Positions 17,438-25,545 of a stretch of DNA of 64,000 nucleotides are shown here, one piece after another. A model generated the notes under the pieces. It did not search any database, was not told the DNA's origin, and was given only the letters and a program-made list of their open reading frames with translations. The first letter of the stretch is position 1, and every line of letters begins with the position of its first letter. The DNA lies in NCBI RefSeq assembly GCF_002056795.1, contig NZ_CP020104.1:5465501-5529500 (forward strand), read 5' to 3'. A program made the translations under genes and the position numbers. Source of the stretch: Spirosoma aerolatum (GTDB taxonomy: Bacteria; Bacteroidota; Bacteroidia; Cytophagales; Spirosomataceae).

Positions 17438-18982
17438 ATGCCGAAACATCTGGCGCTAGTACTGTTGACAAGCCTCCCCTGCTGGGCCATCGCTCAACAA
17501 GTTGCCATCGATAGCAGCAAGTACCCTCCGCTGAAAACCATGACGGCCCAACAAGATCAGGCCAACATGATGCAGCAACTGGGCATCCGCAAATTAAGAC
17601 CGGGCCCAAGTGGCAATGAATCAGACCCCAATCATGCCAATTACGACGAGTCGCAGGCGAATCCATGCCCACAACTACCCGATGTGCTTACCACTAAAAA
17701 AGGCAGGAAAGTAACAACCCCCGATCAGTGGTGGAGCGTTCGTCGTCCCGAAATCATTGAGGATTTCGAAAAGGAAATGTATGGTCGCATACCGGCCAAC
17801 GTTCCTAAGGTTACCTGGACAACGAAAGTTACCGACAACGAATTTGTGGGCCGTATCCCTGTGCTTGCCCGGCACATGATTGGCCGGGTCGATAATAGCG
17901 AGTATCCGTTGATCAGTGTGAATATCAACATGGTACTGGTGTTGCCGCAAAACGTGAAAGGCCCCGTACCCGTCATGATCATGCTGGGCTTTCCGACCTT
18001 ACCGGCACCGGCTCAGCCTTCGCTTCCTGAGCTGGAAAAGATCAATGCCGCTTTTAAGGACATGATGATCAAGAGCAACCCGGAGCTAAAAGCTATTTTC
18101 GATAAATACCCGGCTTACTCACCCATCACCCGACTGCCCGGCCCCAATTTCTTTGCCCCCGCCCCCAACGGCGACTCGCCCCCTACCGAGCAACTGCTGG
18201 CGGCTGGCTGGGGCTATTGCACCCTGGAACCGGGTAGTATCCAGGCCGACAACGGCGCGGGCCTTACCCGAGGCATTATTGGTCTGACCAATAAAGGCCA
18301 ACCACGCAAACCAGAGGATTGGGGCGCCTTACGCGCCTGGGGCTGGGGGGCTTCACGGGTACTCGATTATCTGGAAACCGATCCGCTCGTAAACGCCAAA
18401 CAGGTAGCGGTTGAGGGGGTTTCCCGCTATGGGAAAGCGGCCCTGGTGGCGATGGCCTTCGACCAGCGATTTGCGATGGTACTGATTGGTTCGTCCGGAA
18501 AAGGTGGTACTACGCTGCAACGGCGCGTTTTTGGAGAAGCCGTCGAAAGTCTGGCGGGTAGCGGTGAGTATCACTGGATGGCCGGAAATTATCTGAAATA
18601 TGCCGCTTCTGAATCTTCGTCTGGCCCTAAAACCGGCTGCGATCTCCCGATCGACTCACACGAATTACTGGCGCTCTGTGCACCAAGGCCAACGTTTGTC
18701 AGTTACGGTATACCCGAAAAAGGCGATGCCAAATGGCTCGATCAGATGGGTAGTTACAAGGCAACCGTAGCGGCTGGGCCGGTTTTCCAACTTCTGGGTG
18801 CGAAAGACCTAAGTGCCAATAGTGAGTACAATAAAGACAGTATGCCACCCGTATTGACCGGCCTGATGAACGGCGAACTCGCGTGGCGGCAGCATAACGG
18901 CGGCCATACCGACGCGCCTAATTTCCAGTATTTTATTCCCTGGGCCAGTAAGCTGTTAAGGTATGAACGAGTGGCTAAATAA
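17438..18982 (+). CDS. CE15-like glucuronoyl esterase
   Basis: The protein has 514 residues with a signal peptide (1-20). It has the CE15 alpha/beta-hydrolase landmarks: GVSRYGK with nucleophile Ser329, a conserved WGWGASRVLDYLE helix before it, SLAGSGEYHWMAGN, ALCAPRPTFVSYG, and a late GGHTDAP region carrying the catalytic His. CE15 enzymes cut ester links between lignin alcohols and 4-O-methyl-glucuronic acid on xylan. It lies 21 bp after the sialate O-acetylesterase gene, so the two are probably co-transcribed. Both products should be exported. Confidence 0.87.
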   Translation: MPKHLALVLLTSLPCWAIAQQVAIDSSKYPPLKTMTAQQDQANMMQQLGIRKLRPGPSGNESDPNHANYDESQANPCPQLPDVLTTKKGRKVTTPDQWWSVRRPEIIEDFEKEMYGRIPANVPKVTWTTKVTDNEFVGRIPVLARHMIGRVDNSEYPLISVNINMVLVLPQNVKGPVPVMIMLGFPTLPAPAQPSLPELEKINAAFKDMMIKSNPELKAIFDKYPAYSPITRLPGPNFFAPAPNGDSPPTEQLLAAGWGYCTLEPGSIQADNGAGLTRGIIGLTNKGQPRKPEDWGALRAWGWGASRVLDYLETDPLVNAKQVAVEGVSRYGKAALVAMAFDQRFAMVLIGSSGKGGTTLQRRVFGEAVESLAGSGEYHWMAGNYLKYAASESSSGPKTGCDLPIDSHELLALCAPRPTFVSYGIPEKGDAKWLDQMGSYKATVAAGPVFQLLGAKDLSANSEYNKDSMPPVLTGLMNGELAWRQHNGGHTDAPNFQYFIPWASKLLRYERVAK

Positions 18983-19040
18983 CGATTCTGGCCTACCTAT
19001 TATCAAGCCTATTAGGATCTTTAGCCTGTAACCGCCGATT

Positions 19041-19126
19041 TTGTCCTGCTGAGGTAGGAAGCATCTGAACGATTAAAAATGCTCAGGTAGCACTAACTTA
19101 AGATGTTTCGTTCTTCAGCAGGACAA
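19041..19126. repeat. long imperfect inverted repeat with TGTCCTGCTGA ends
   Basis: The arm at 19041-19066 pairs with 19101-19126. The outer 13 bp are perfect (TTGTCCTGCTGA core), with mismatches further in and a 34-nt loop. The MITE-like shape and its position after a gene suggest either a dispersed element or a terminator. No second copy was seen in the window. Confidence 0.65.
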
Positions 19127-19229
19127 GGTTGAGCCACTACATATGCGACAAATGATCAAATCGTATCTCCATATTTTTTAACTACTTCTCCTAAAAATAG
19201 TTATCCGTTTATACCTACTTTTCACCCGG

Positions 19230-19550
19230 ATGACTATCGAACTTTACAACACCTCACTTACTGATTATTCAGCCCCCGTTGAATCGCCCATCTCCAACAC
19301 AACGGGTGAACTTCCAGAACAAGAGCCTGCTCTTGACCTGGGCCATCTGCTCGGTAGTTTCGACTCGCGGGAAGAAGCGCTGGTATTTGTTGAGGAACAG
19401 GCTGCTAGCCAGCAACAGCTGGTTATGGATAGCCGGATTGTCAAATTTGATGCCTATACCCACGTCGAATTACTGACGGTAACGCTTCAGCATGCCGACC
19501 AGACAACGGCTATAAAAAACTATTACCTCGTTCTGGATGAAGGCTATTAA
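19230..19550 (+). CDS. hypothetical protein, 106 residues
   Basis: This is a small acidic protein with no signal peptide or membrane segment. The first 35 residues are polar (Ser/Pro/Glu rich); the rest is alternating alpha and beta (FDSREEALVFVEEQ helix, then LVMDSRIVKFDAY and VELLTVTLQHAD strands). No family is recognised. Its stop is 4 bp from the stop of the convergent DUF2306 locus. Confidence 0.55.
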   Translation: MTIELYNTSLTDYSAPVESPISNTTGELPEQEPALDLGHLLGSFDSREEALVFVEEQAASQQQLVMDSRIVKFDAYTHVELLTVTLQHADQTTAIKNYYLVLDEGY

Positions 19551-19554
19551 GCAA

Positions 19555-20414
19555 TTAGGCAATGGATAAATACCGCAGAATAGCAGGTCCCCAGTAATAC
19601 AGGGTAAAGTAGTACGTACCTAAACCTAGAAAGCCCATTGCCAGCAGGAGTACCAACGATGCCGACAGGCGAAGGATAGGCGACGCTTTATAGCGATCCG
19701 CACGGATAAACGCTTCGACTACCAGCAGATTGGGCAGATAAAAGAAAAAGTCCATAACGTAATCGAACCAGCCACTAAACGAGTGCGTGTGCCCCAGGCC
19801 GTCGGTCAGCAAAACCCAGAACCCATAATCCATACGATATAGCCAGGAGCCAATGGCCAATGCATACAACCGCAACGCCCAGGTCCGATGGGTATCAACA
19901 CGCCCGGCTACGGCATGCCGATAGGTTTCAATTGCCGCCACAAACATCAGGACGCCATACAGTGCGAAGCCAATGCTCATGAAGGTTCCGCCAATTGTCC
20001 CTTTTATTCCAATAAAAATTAATCCACCCATAGCCGCCAGCAGCGAAGCCAGCACATAGCCACGGCCAATCCAGCGATGCACCGACGGAAACCGATTCCG
20101 GATAGCGTCGATCAGTTGAATACTTCCTAGTAGGAGAATAATCCCCCCATAGCAAAGTGCAGCCCTATTCCGGCCGTAGCCATCGTCGTGTTTCGTTCAT
20201 ATAATCGGGGCAACACCTCATTCCATCGGCTCATGTCGCCGTTGTATAAGGCAGCTGCGTAAAAGGCCAGGATATACAACCCAAATAAGGCAGCACTGGC
20301 CCAAACCATCACCACCAGCAAAATGCTGGTCCAACGCAGGGTGATTAAGCTTGAGGTTGCTAAACGAGACGGATTGGGCGAACGAACAGGCGCTTCAGTA
20401 GAGAGGTTTGTCAT
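19555..20414 (-). pseudogene. DUF2306 membrane protein, frameshifted at a G run
   Basis: Two frames together make one DUF2306 protein. The upstream frame (20127-20414) ends HFAMGGLFSY, and the downstream frame begins before VHRWIGRGYV. Adding one G to the six-G run at about 20143-20148 joins them as AMGG, IILLLGSIQL, then IDAIRNRFPSVHRWIG, a standard DUF2306 core. The joined protein has about seven membrane helices. The function is unknown; relatives are haem-protein-like or energy-related membrane proteins only by speculation. It is a single-base loss in a homopolymer, so it may be a sequencing error, true decay or phase variation. It lies downstream of a Crp/Fnr gene on the same strand. Confidence 0.8.
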
Positions 20415-20535
20415 TGCTTTGACGAGTCGTTCTGGAAATTTAGCAGAAAAAGGTCTATTGCCTAAATTTAGAATTCATAGAACGAACCTCCAAACGTGCT
20501 GACGAGTTACTGGAAACGCCCACTGCTCTGGCCTC

Positions 20536-21129
20536 CTACTTCTGCGCTACCTGTGCCCGAATGCGGCTGAGCGACGGCCCCTTAATACCCAGATAGGACG
20601 AAATATGCCCCAACGATACCCGATTCAGAATATCCGGATAATTCGTCAATAAAGCTAAATACCGCTCCTCGGCCGATTGGGTCAGCAGACTCTCCGAACG
20701 GGTCTGATTGAACACAAAATACTGTTCGGCCAGCAAACGGCCGAAGCGCTCCCATCCGTGCGACTGTTCGTATAACTGCTGCAGATGGTCGTAGTCGATC
20801 ACCAGCAACTCAGCATCTTCCAGCGCTTCAATCAAGTATGGGCAGGTGGTTTTCGTCAGCAGACTTTTTAGCGAAGTCAGAAAAGCGTATTCAGGAATAA
20901 AGTAGAGATTATGGTCCTGCTCGGTTCGGGGATCGATGTAGTAAACCCGAAAGATTCCCTTCAGAATAAATCCCACCTGCCGACATACCGAATTCCGAAA
21001 ATTGAAATACTCATGTTTGGCGATGGTTCGGATAGTCCAGAACGGATCACCCAGCCTGAGATCATCGTCAGAAAGCTGAGCAAATTGTCGTAAAGACTGA
21101 TGTAAGGTAGTGTGTTTCGTGGTGGGCAT
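20536..21129 (-). CDS. Crp/Fnr-family regulator
   Basis: The protein has 197 residues. The N-terminal 130 residues follow the cyclic-nucleotide-binding beta-roll (FILKGIFRVYYID, then a central YFIPEYAFLTSL and IEALEDAELLVIDYDHLQQLY). The C-terminal helices include SAEERYLALLTNYPDILNRV and a helix-turn-helix with GHISSYLGIKGPSLSRIRAQ. This short form is common in Bacteroidota. The ligand is unknown; key cAMP-binding residues cannot be assigned with confidence. It is transcribed toward the DUF2306 locus and may control it. Confidence 0.88.
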   Translation of the reverse strand: MPTTKHTTLHQSLRQFAQLSDDDLRLGDPFWTIRTIAKHEYFNFRNSVCRQVGFILKGIFRVYYIDPRTEQDHNLYFIPEYAFLTSLKSLLTKTTCPYLIEALEDAELLVIDYDHLQQLYEQSHGWERFGRLLAEQYFVFNQTRSESLLTQSAEERYLALLTNYPDILNRVSLGHISSYLGIKGPSLSRIRAQVAQK

Positions 21130-21148
21130 TGGCTATTCGTTACGTTCA

Positions 21149-21228
21149 ATAGAACACTGATTTTTATTATGATTATGATTTACACAGATCATGACAAATC
21201 ATAATCATCATAAAAATCAGTGTTCTAT
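21149..21228. repeat. palindromic repeat, AATCAGTGTTCT family copy 1
   Basis: The arms at 21149-21180 and 21197-21228 match at 31 of 32 positions around a 16-nt loop. The reverse strand reads GATCTGTGTAAATCAT across loop and arm; the element at 58969-59011 contains nearly the same block plus a related outer arm. It lies between divergent Crp/Fnr and OsmC genes. Confidence 0.88.
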
Positions 21229-21254
21229 ATTCTCTTTTTAACATAGGTGAAAAA

Positions 21255-21281
21255 TTGGCAAAAAGTGCCTGTCTACCTTTG
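21255..21281 (+). promoter_or_regulatory. probable Bacteroidota promoter for the OsmC gene
   Basis: TTG at 21255-21257 and TACCTTTG at 21274-21281 resemble the -33 (TTG) and -7 (TAnnTTTG) elements, with a 16-nt spacer, slightly short. Transcription would start about 40 nt before the ATG at 21325. Confidence 0.5.
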
Positions 21282-21324
21282 AGGCATCAAAAACAAATCA
21301 CAAAACAAGTTAAAGCTTACTCTT

Positions 21325-21741
21325 ATGAAAATCGTACGCAATGCCTCTGCTCACTGGACTGGAACCGGAAAAGATGGAAAAGGAGACCTGACTACCGCCA
21401 GCACGGTTCTGAACAAAACCCAATATTCGTTCAATACCCGATTTGCAGATGGAATCGGCACTAACCCTGAAGAACTGGTAGCGGCTGCCCACGCGGGTTG
21501 CTTCGCCATGCAACTGGCCTTCAACATTCAGCAGGCTGGTTTCGCAGCCGAATCGCTAGACGTAAGTTGTGCTATCACTCTTGAAGATGGTGGCATTTCC
21601 AGTTCAAAGTTGACGCTGACAGCCGCTGTTCCAGGCTTGGATAAAGCTAAATTCGACGAACTAGTCGACCATGCCGAACACAATTGCCCGATCTCGAAGC
21701 TGTTCAATACAACCATCAGCGTTGAGGCTACTTTGGCATAA
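21325..21741 (+). CDS. OsmC-family peroxiredoxin
   Basis: The protein has 138 residues, the usual OsmC length. It contains [21 protein letters not shown] (first redox Cys near residue 59) and [13 protein letters not shown] (second Cys near 119), the two-cysteine pair that reduces organic hydroperoxides. The N-terminal strand [19 protein letters not shown] is also typical. It is a single gene with its own probable promoter, facing away from a Crp/Fnr gene across a palindromic repeat. It likely protects against peroxide or osmotic stress in the cytoplasm. Confidence 0.93.
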   Translation: MKIVRNASAHWTGTGKDGKGDLTTASTVLNKTQYSFNTRFADGIGTNPEELVAAAHAGCFAMQLAFNIQQAGFAAESLDVSCAITLEDGGISSSKLTLTAAVPGLDKAKFDELVDHAEHNCPISKLFNTTISVEATLA

Positions 21742-21757
21742 GAATCGTATAGAACAT

Positions 21758-21830
21758 AAACCGCGAGGACGCGCAGGCGCAGGGAAGTAATCAATACGTA
21801 CTCTTTGCGTCTTCGCGTCCTCGCGGCTTT
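21758..21830. repeat. GC-rich inverted repeat after the OsmC gene
   Basis: AAACCGCGAGGACGCG at 21758 pairs with CGCGTCCTCGCGG plus CTTT ending at 21830. An imperfect inner stem (GGCGCAGGGAA against CTCTTTGCGT) follows. It lies 17 bp after the osmC stop. It may be a terminator or a dispersed repeat. Confidence 0.7.
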
Positions 21831-21908
21831 TCACATGAATCAGTAATTTACTGGCTATCAATACTTTTAAACTAAATACTAATCTGAGTATTAATACCCA
21901 ATTGACTT

Positions 21909-22493
21909 ATGACGTTACCCCCTAACCTCCTCAAAGCGCTCGACTGGACGGTCGAAACGATTCAATTCTGCAAAAAACATTTCGGGTTTATTTTCAGCCT
22001 GGGGCTGATTGCCGCTGTTGGACGAGCCATTCAACTGAAAGCGTTTGGACCGATCAGCCCTTTGTCGCATGGATTGCTGGAAATTGTTGTGGAGTCGGCC
22101 CGTATACTGATTTTCCTGTATGCACTGGGGCTCACCAATATAGGGGCCGGAGCTAAGCGGCTGATGCAGATCGTTTTTAATAAACAGAGCCGGAAACAAA
22201 ACTGGCAGTTGGCAATTCAGAAACTTCGAACCAAGTGGGGGGCTTTACTGGTCAATTTAATCGCATTTTCGGTCATCGCCCTGCTGTTCAACAAGTTAAT
22301 CGACCACATTGCTTACGAAACCTGTCTTTACATTACGTTGAAAGCCCGCGACCTGATTTCCGATCAATCGTCGGAGTGGGCAATCATTCTGTTCTTCAAG
22401 AATATTTCGGTGATTCCGTTCACCCTGATTTTCAACGCACTATTCTGCCTTTGGCTGGTCAATAGACTTCCCCGACCCGTTGTGACGAACTAA
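21909..22493 (+). CDS. integral membrane protein of unknown function
   Basis: The protein has 194 residues with four likely membrane helices: about 27-47 (FIFSLGLIAAVGRAI), 62-80 (IVVESARILIFLYALGL), 112-132 (LLVNLIAFSVIALLFN) and 160-185 (ILFFKNISVIPFTLIFNALFCLWLV). Basic residues (KRLMQIVFNKQSRKQNWQ) fill the loop between helices 2 and 3. No family is recognised. It has no clear operon partner and ends 12 bp before a perfect 20-bp hairpin. Confidence 0.65.
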   Translation: MTLPPNLLKALDWTVETIQFCKKHFGFIFSLGLIAAVGRAIQLKAFGPISPLSHGLLEIVVESARILIFLYALGLTNIGAGAKRLMQIVFNKQSRKQNWQLAIQKLRTKWGALLVNLIAFSVIALLFNKLIDHIAYETCLYITLKARDLISDQSSEWAIILFFKNISVIPFTLIFNALFCLWLVNRLPRPVVTN

Positions 22494-22505
22494 CGCTTGC
22501 CTTTT

Positions 22506-22559
22506 CAACAGTTATCAAACCAGTTTGCCCTCTGGGCCGAACTGGTTTGATAACTGTTG
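22506..22559. terminator. strong hairpin between convergent genes
   Basis: The arms at 22506-22525 and 22540-22559 are perfect 20-bp inverted repeats (CAACAGTTATCAAACCAGTT) with a 14-nt GC-rich loop. It sits between the convergent membrane-protein gene and a 40-codon gene, the usual place for a bidirectional terminator. No long T tract follows. Confidence 0.7.
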
Positions 22560-22564
22560 GCTAA

Positions 22565-22687
22565 TTAACGGGATTGCTGCATGGCTGCGCTGGCTTTATG
22601 CTGGGCTTTTAAACTACGAGCCATTAAGGAACCAATCATCAAGGATGACAGAATCAGACTGAGCAATAAGCAGTGTTTGAATTTCAT
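22565..22687 (-). CDS. 40-residue secreted or membrane-anchored small peptide
   Basis: An ATG frame of 40 codons encodes MKFKHCLLLSLILSSLMIGS followed by LMARSLKAQHKASAAMQQSR. The first half has the charge and hydrophobic core of a signal peptide or membrane anchor; the rest is polar and basic. It ends at a TAA 5 bp from a strong hairpin shared with the convergent gene. The signal-like composition makes chance less likely. No family is recognised. Confidence 0.5.
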   Translation of the reverse strand: MKFKHCLLLSLILSSLMIGSLMARSLKAQHKASAAMQQSR

Positions 22688-22836
22688 GGTAGTTGTTGTT
22701 TACTGTTGGAAGGGAGGCTACAAAAATGACTGATCGGTCGGTCTGCTCCTATGACAAATTGATTAACCGTCGAATTTCGGGGATAAAACGCCCGAAAACA
22801 GCGATAAATCCCAAACACCTCGTTCTCCGATTTAGG

Positions 22837-22892
22837 TAACGCAGGTGGAAACCCGCGCAATGGGCCCAAATAGCGGGTTCCCACCTGCGTTA
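22837..22892. repeat. palindromic repeat, GCGGGTTTC family copy 3
   Basis: The arms at 22837-22856 and 22873-22892 match at 19 of 20 positions (TAACGCAGGTGGAAACCCGC). The stem resembles the copies at 5292 and 7861, but the loop (GCAATGGGCCCAAATA) differs. It lies between divergent genes. Confidence 0.85.
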
Positions 22893-22924
22893 TGTAAATC
22901 GGCGGTAAAAAATCAAACTTTTAC

Positions 22925-22957
22925 TTGACTCTCCCCTTACGTCATAGCCTACATTTG
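22925..22957 (+). promoter_or_regulatory. MerR-type promoter with 19-bp spacer
   Basis: TTGACT at 22925-22930 and TACATT at 22950-22955 are separated by 19 bp, the long spacing typical of MerR-controlled promoters. TACATTTG also fits the Bacteroidota -7 box. It lies just before the MerR gene at 22985, so autoregulation is likely. Confidence 0.6.
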
Positions 22958-22984
22958 CCAGGGTCAATCAAAGCACGTTTTTTT

Positions 22985-23755
22985 ATGCGACACTATTCGG
23001 TCAATAAGCTGGCAAATCTGGCAGGTGTAAGTGTGTGCACACTCCATCATTACGACCGGGTGGGTCTATTAAAACCAGTAGTCCGTACCGAGGCTAAGTA
23101 CCGACTGTATGGTGAAAAAGAACTGATCCGGCTACAGCAGATTCTGTTTTACAAAGAACTGGATTTCTCGCTTGACGAGATTCTGCATATTCTGGAAGAT
23201 CCGGAATTCGACACGTTGAAAGCACTCGAAAGTCATAAACTAGCCCTTCAGGCCCAGCAATTTCGACTGTCAAAGCTGCTGCTGACGATTGATAAAACAA
23301 TTTCAACTTTAAAAGGCAAACGAGTCATGGTAACCAACGAAGAGTTATACGAAGGTTTTCCCAAAGGCAGAGAGTACCGACAGGAAGCTATTGAAAAATA
23401 CGGCCAAGAAGCCGTTGAAAGTAGTGAAGCCAAACTACAGCAAATGGGCAAGGCCGGTTTTGAGGAACTTAAAGCCGATCAGCAAGCTATTGCGCAGAAA
23501 TTAACGGCAATGGTCGATCTGGACCCGACCAGCCTGGTGGTACAACAGCAGATAGCCCGGCATTATGCCAATATTCGGGGCTTCTGGGGAGAAGAAGTCT
23601 GCCAGTCGAAAGATATGGCAAAAGCGTATAAAGGGTTGGCTCAATTATACCTCGATGATGCCCGGTTTACGAGCCAGAACGGCACCGAAAACCCGGCCTA
23701 TGGGGCCTTCCTCCACAACGCCATGGTCTACTTCGCCGACACACAGATTCAGTAA
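22985..23755 (+). CDS. MerR-family regulator with TipAS ligand-binding domain
   Basis: The protein has 256 residues from the ATG at 22985. The MerR winged helix is clear: YSVNKLANLAGVSVCTLHHYD then RVGLLKPVVRTEAKYRLYGE, and a dimerisation helix (residues 75-115). The C-terminal domain (about 150-250) matches TipAS, with AIAQKLTAMVDLDPTSLVVQ, QIARHYANIRGFWGE and AYKGLAQLYLDDARFTS. TipA-like regulators bind small hydrophobic or thiopeptide drugs and activate long-spacer promoters. The frame extends to 22925, but that start would lie inside the promoter. No target drug-resistance gene is adjacent, so autoregulation is the main visible output. Confidence 0.92.
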   Translation: MRHYSVNKLANLAGVSVCTLHHYDRVGLLKPVVRTEAKYRLYGEKELIRLQQILFYKELDFSLDEILHILEDPEFDTLKALESHKLALQAQQFRLSKLLLTIDKTISTLKGKRVMVTNEELYEGFPKGREYRQEAIEKYGQEAVESSEAKLQQMGKAGFEELKADQQAIAQKLTAMVDLDPTSLVVQQQIARHYANIRGFWGEEVCQSKDMAKAYKGLAQLYLDDARFTSQNGTENPAYGAFLHNAMVYFADTQIQ

Positions 23756-23761
23756 AAGTAT

Positions 23762-23847
23762 AACACAGGGTCGGGGAGGGTACAGCGTTTATCGATACGT
23801 GAGTTGCATAAACTATTTTTTCTGTGTACTCTCCACGTCTCTGTGTT
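23762..23847. repeat. imperfect hairpin between convergent genes
   Basis: AACACAG...GGAG...TACAG at 23762-23785 pairs with CTGTGTACTCTCC...CTGTGTT at 23822-23847, with a 36-nt loop. It ends 11 bp before the sulfatase stop codon, between the convergent MerR and sulfatase genes, so it could terminate both. Confidence 0.6.
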
Positions 23848-23857
23848 GAAACCTATA

Positions 23858-25351
23858 TTATTCAAACTCCCATTTGCTTAGCCACGGATCATGGGTCTGT
23901 TTCTGAAACTGCTTTAGCTTAGTCTGCATCCGTTGACGTACCTCGCCATACTTCGGATTGGCAGCCAGATTGTGGATCTCGTCGGGATCGGTCTGTAGGT
24001 CATAAAGTTCAAAACGTGGACGATGCAAATAAGCGTCTACCGTTCGTTTTCCGTATACTTTTACCCCTTTCTTCAACCCTTCCTGCCACGTATAGGACCG
24101 ATATAAATCGAGTGCCATTGGGTAAGGCAATTCGTGGGCCACATTGAAAATCAGCTTGTAGCGTCGTTCGCGGAGCACCCGCATGGGGTAATACATTGTG
24201 ATTTCATGCAGCGAATGTGATGCATACACCTCGTCCCAGCCTGTCACCGACTCCTGCTCCACAATCGACCGGAACGAACGGCCATGTGTTGCAATCCTGC
24301 TCAGATCAACACCCGCAAAATCCAGCAATGTAGGCGTCACGTCGACCCACGAAACCATGGCATCCTGCACAAAACCACGCTTGCGCTGACTGGGGAGCTT
24401 TACGATGCAGGGCAACCGCATACCCGGTTCGTACAAGTTCGTTTTGGCTCCTGGAAAGGGAGCCCCGTTGTCCGACAGATAAACAATCAGGGTGTTATCG
24501 TACTGTCCCGTCTCTTTCAGATAATCTACCAACCGTCCAACGCCCTGATCGAGTCGACTAATGGCTTCATAGTATTGAGCCAGTTCCATCCGACAGGCTC
24601 GGTTATCGGGTAGATAAGCCGGAACGCTGACCTCGCGAGGTTGATAAAAATGATCGCCCACCTGCGGATACCCCCCCGGCCGATTCCCAAATACATTCGG
24701 TTTTGTACCGTCAAAAATGGGTGAGCCATCAGGAGCGATCGTATTGCTGCGGTGAGGGTCGTCGGTTGCAAAATACAGGAAGAATGGCTTATCTGATTCC
24801 TGCGCCATAAAATCATAACACGCCCGCGCCATCTCAACCGGACTACGGCCAATGGATGCAGGATCATTGACCTTTCCTGTACCAAGTATACGTTGAAAAC
24901 GATAAACTGGCTCTGGCGCCACGTGGAGCTTCCCAATGCGGGCCGTGCGATAGCCGGCCTGCGCGAGCCAGACAGGTAAAGAACGTACTGTGTCGAACGA
25001 GCTAAAATGATGAGCCTGATGCTCTAGTCCATACATACCATTGGCATGATTATGGATACCGGTAAGTAATACAGACCGGCTAGGGCTGCAACTGGCTGTA
25101 GTACAAAAAGCATTCGAAAAACGCACACCATCGGTCGCTAATTGATCAATATGGGGCGTGCGTATGGACGTATTGCCATAACACCCTACCGCTTCGCGCC
25201 CATGATCGTCGGAAACAATCAGAACAATATTAGGTCGTCTGGTAGCCAGTGGCACCTGTTGACTGATTTCAGGGCTTGTTGTTAACTCCTGTGAAAGAAG
25301 CAAAGCTATTGACAGATAGCCGGTTAAGGCCAACTTAAACACAGCATCCAT
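23858..25351 (-). CDS. secreted sulfatase, sulfamidase/heparan-sulfatase-like
   Basis: The protein has 497 residues. The first 20 residues resemble a signal peptide. The alkaline phosphatase-type fold has IVSDDHGREAVGCYGN (metal Asp48/49), the sulfatase signature CSPSR with Cys88, which is converted to formylglycine, then VLLTGIHNHANGMYG and YLSDNGAPFPG for the second metal site. The overall layout resembles the N-sulfoglucosamine sulfohydrolase branch, an inference. A formylglycine-generating enzyme must come from elsewhere in the genome. It probably acts on sulfated polysaccharides in the periplasm. No SusC/D pair is adjacent. Confidence 0.9.
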   Translation of the reverse strand: MDAVFKLALTGYLSIALLLSQELTTSPEISQQVPLATRRPNIVLIVSDDHGREAVGCYGNTSIRTPHIDQLATDGVRFSNAFCTTASCSPSRSVLLTGIHNHANGMYGLEHQAHHFSSFDTVRSLPVWLAQAGYRTARIGKLHVAPEPVYRFQRILGTGKVNDPASIGRSPVEMARACYDFMAQESDKPFFLYFATDDPHRSNTIAPDGSPIFDGTKPNVFGNRPGGYPQVGDHFYQPREVSVPAYLPDNRACRMELAQYYEAISRLDQGVGRLVDYLKETGQYDNTLIVYLSDNGAPFPGAKTNLYEPGMRLPCIVKLPSQRKRGFVQDAMVSWVDVTPTLLDFAGVDLSRIATHGRSFRSIVEQESVTGWDEVYASHSLHEITMYYPMRVLRERRYKLIFNVAHELPYPMALDLYRSYTWQEGLKKGVKVYGKRTVDAYLHRPRFELYDLQTDPDEIHNLAANPKYGEVRQRMQTKLKQFQKQTHDPWLSKWEFE

Positions 25352-25545
25352 AAGTAAGAACGTAAGCGCTCATAATAATACCTTTTTCCTCGCATCTGCC
25401 CTAAACTCCTCTTGTATAATCAATCCAACTTCTTCGTCAATCAACACAAATGCATTATCGATCCTAAAAACAATAATTAATTCGATGTCTTTAGGCACAC
25501 TATTTGTCACCGCATCCTATATCCTATCCATTTAATAGATTGTCT

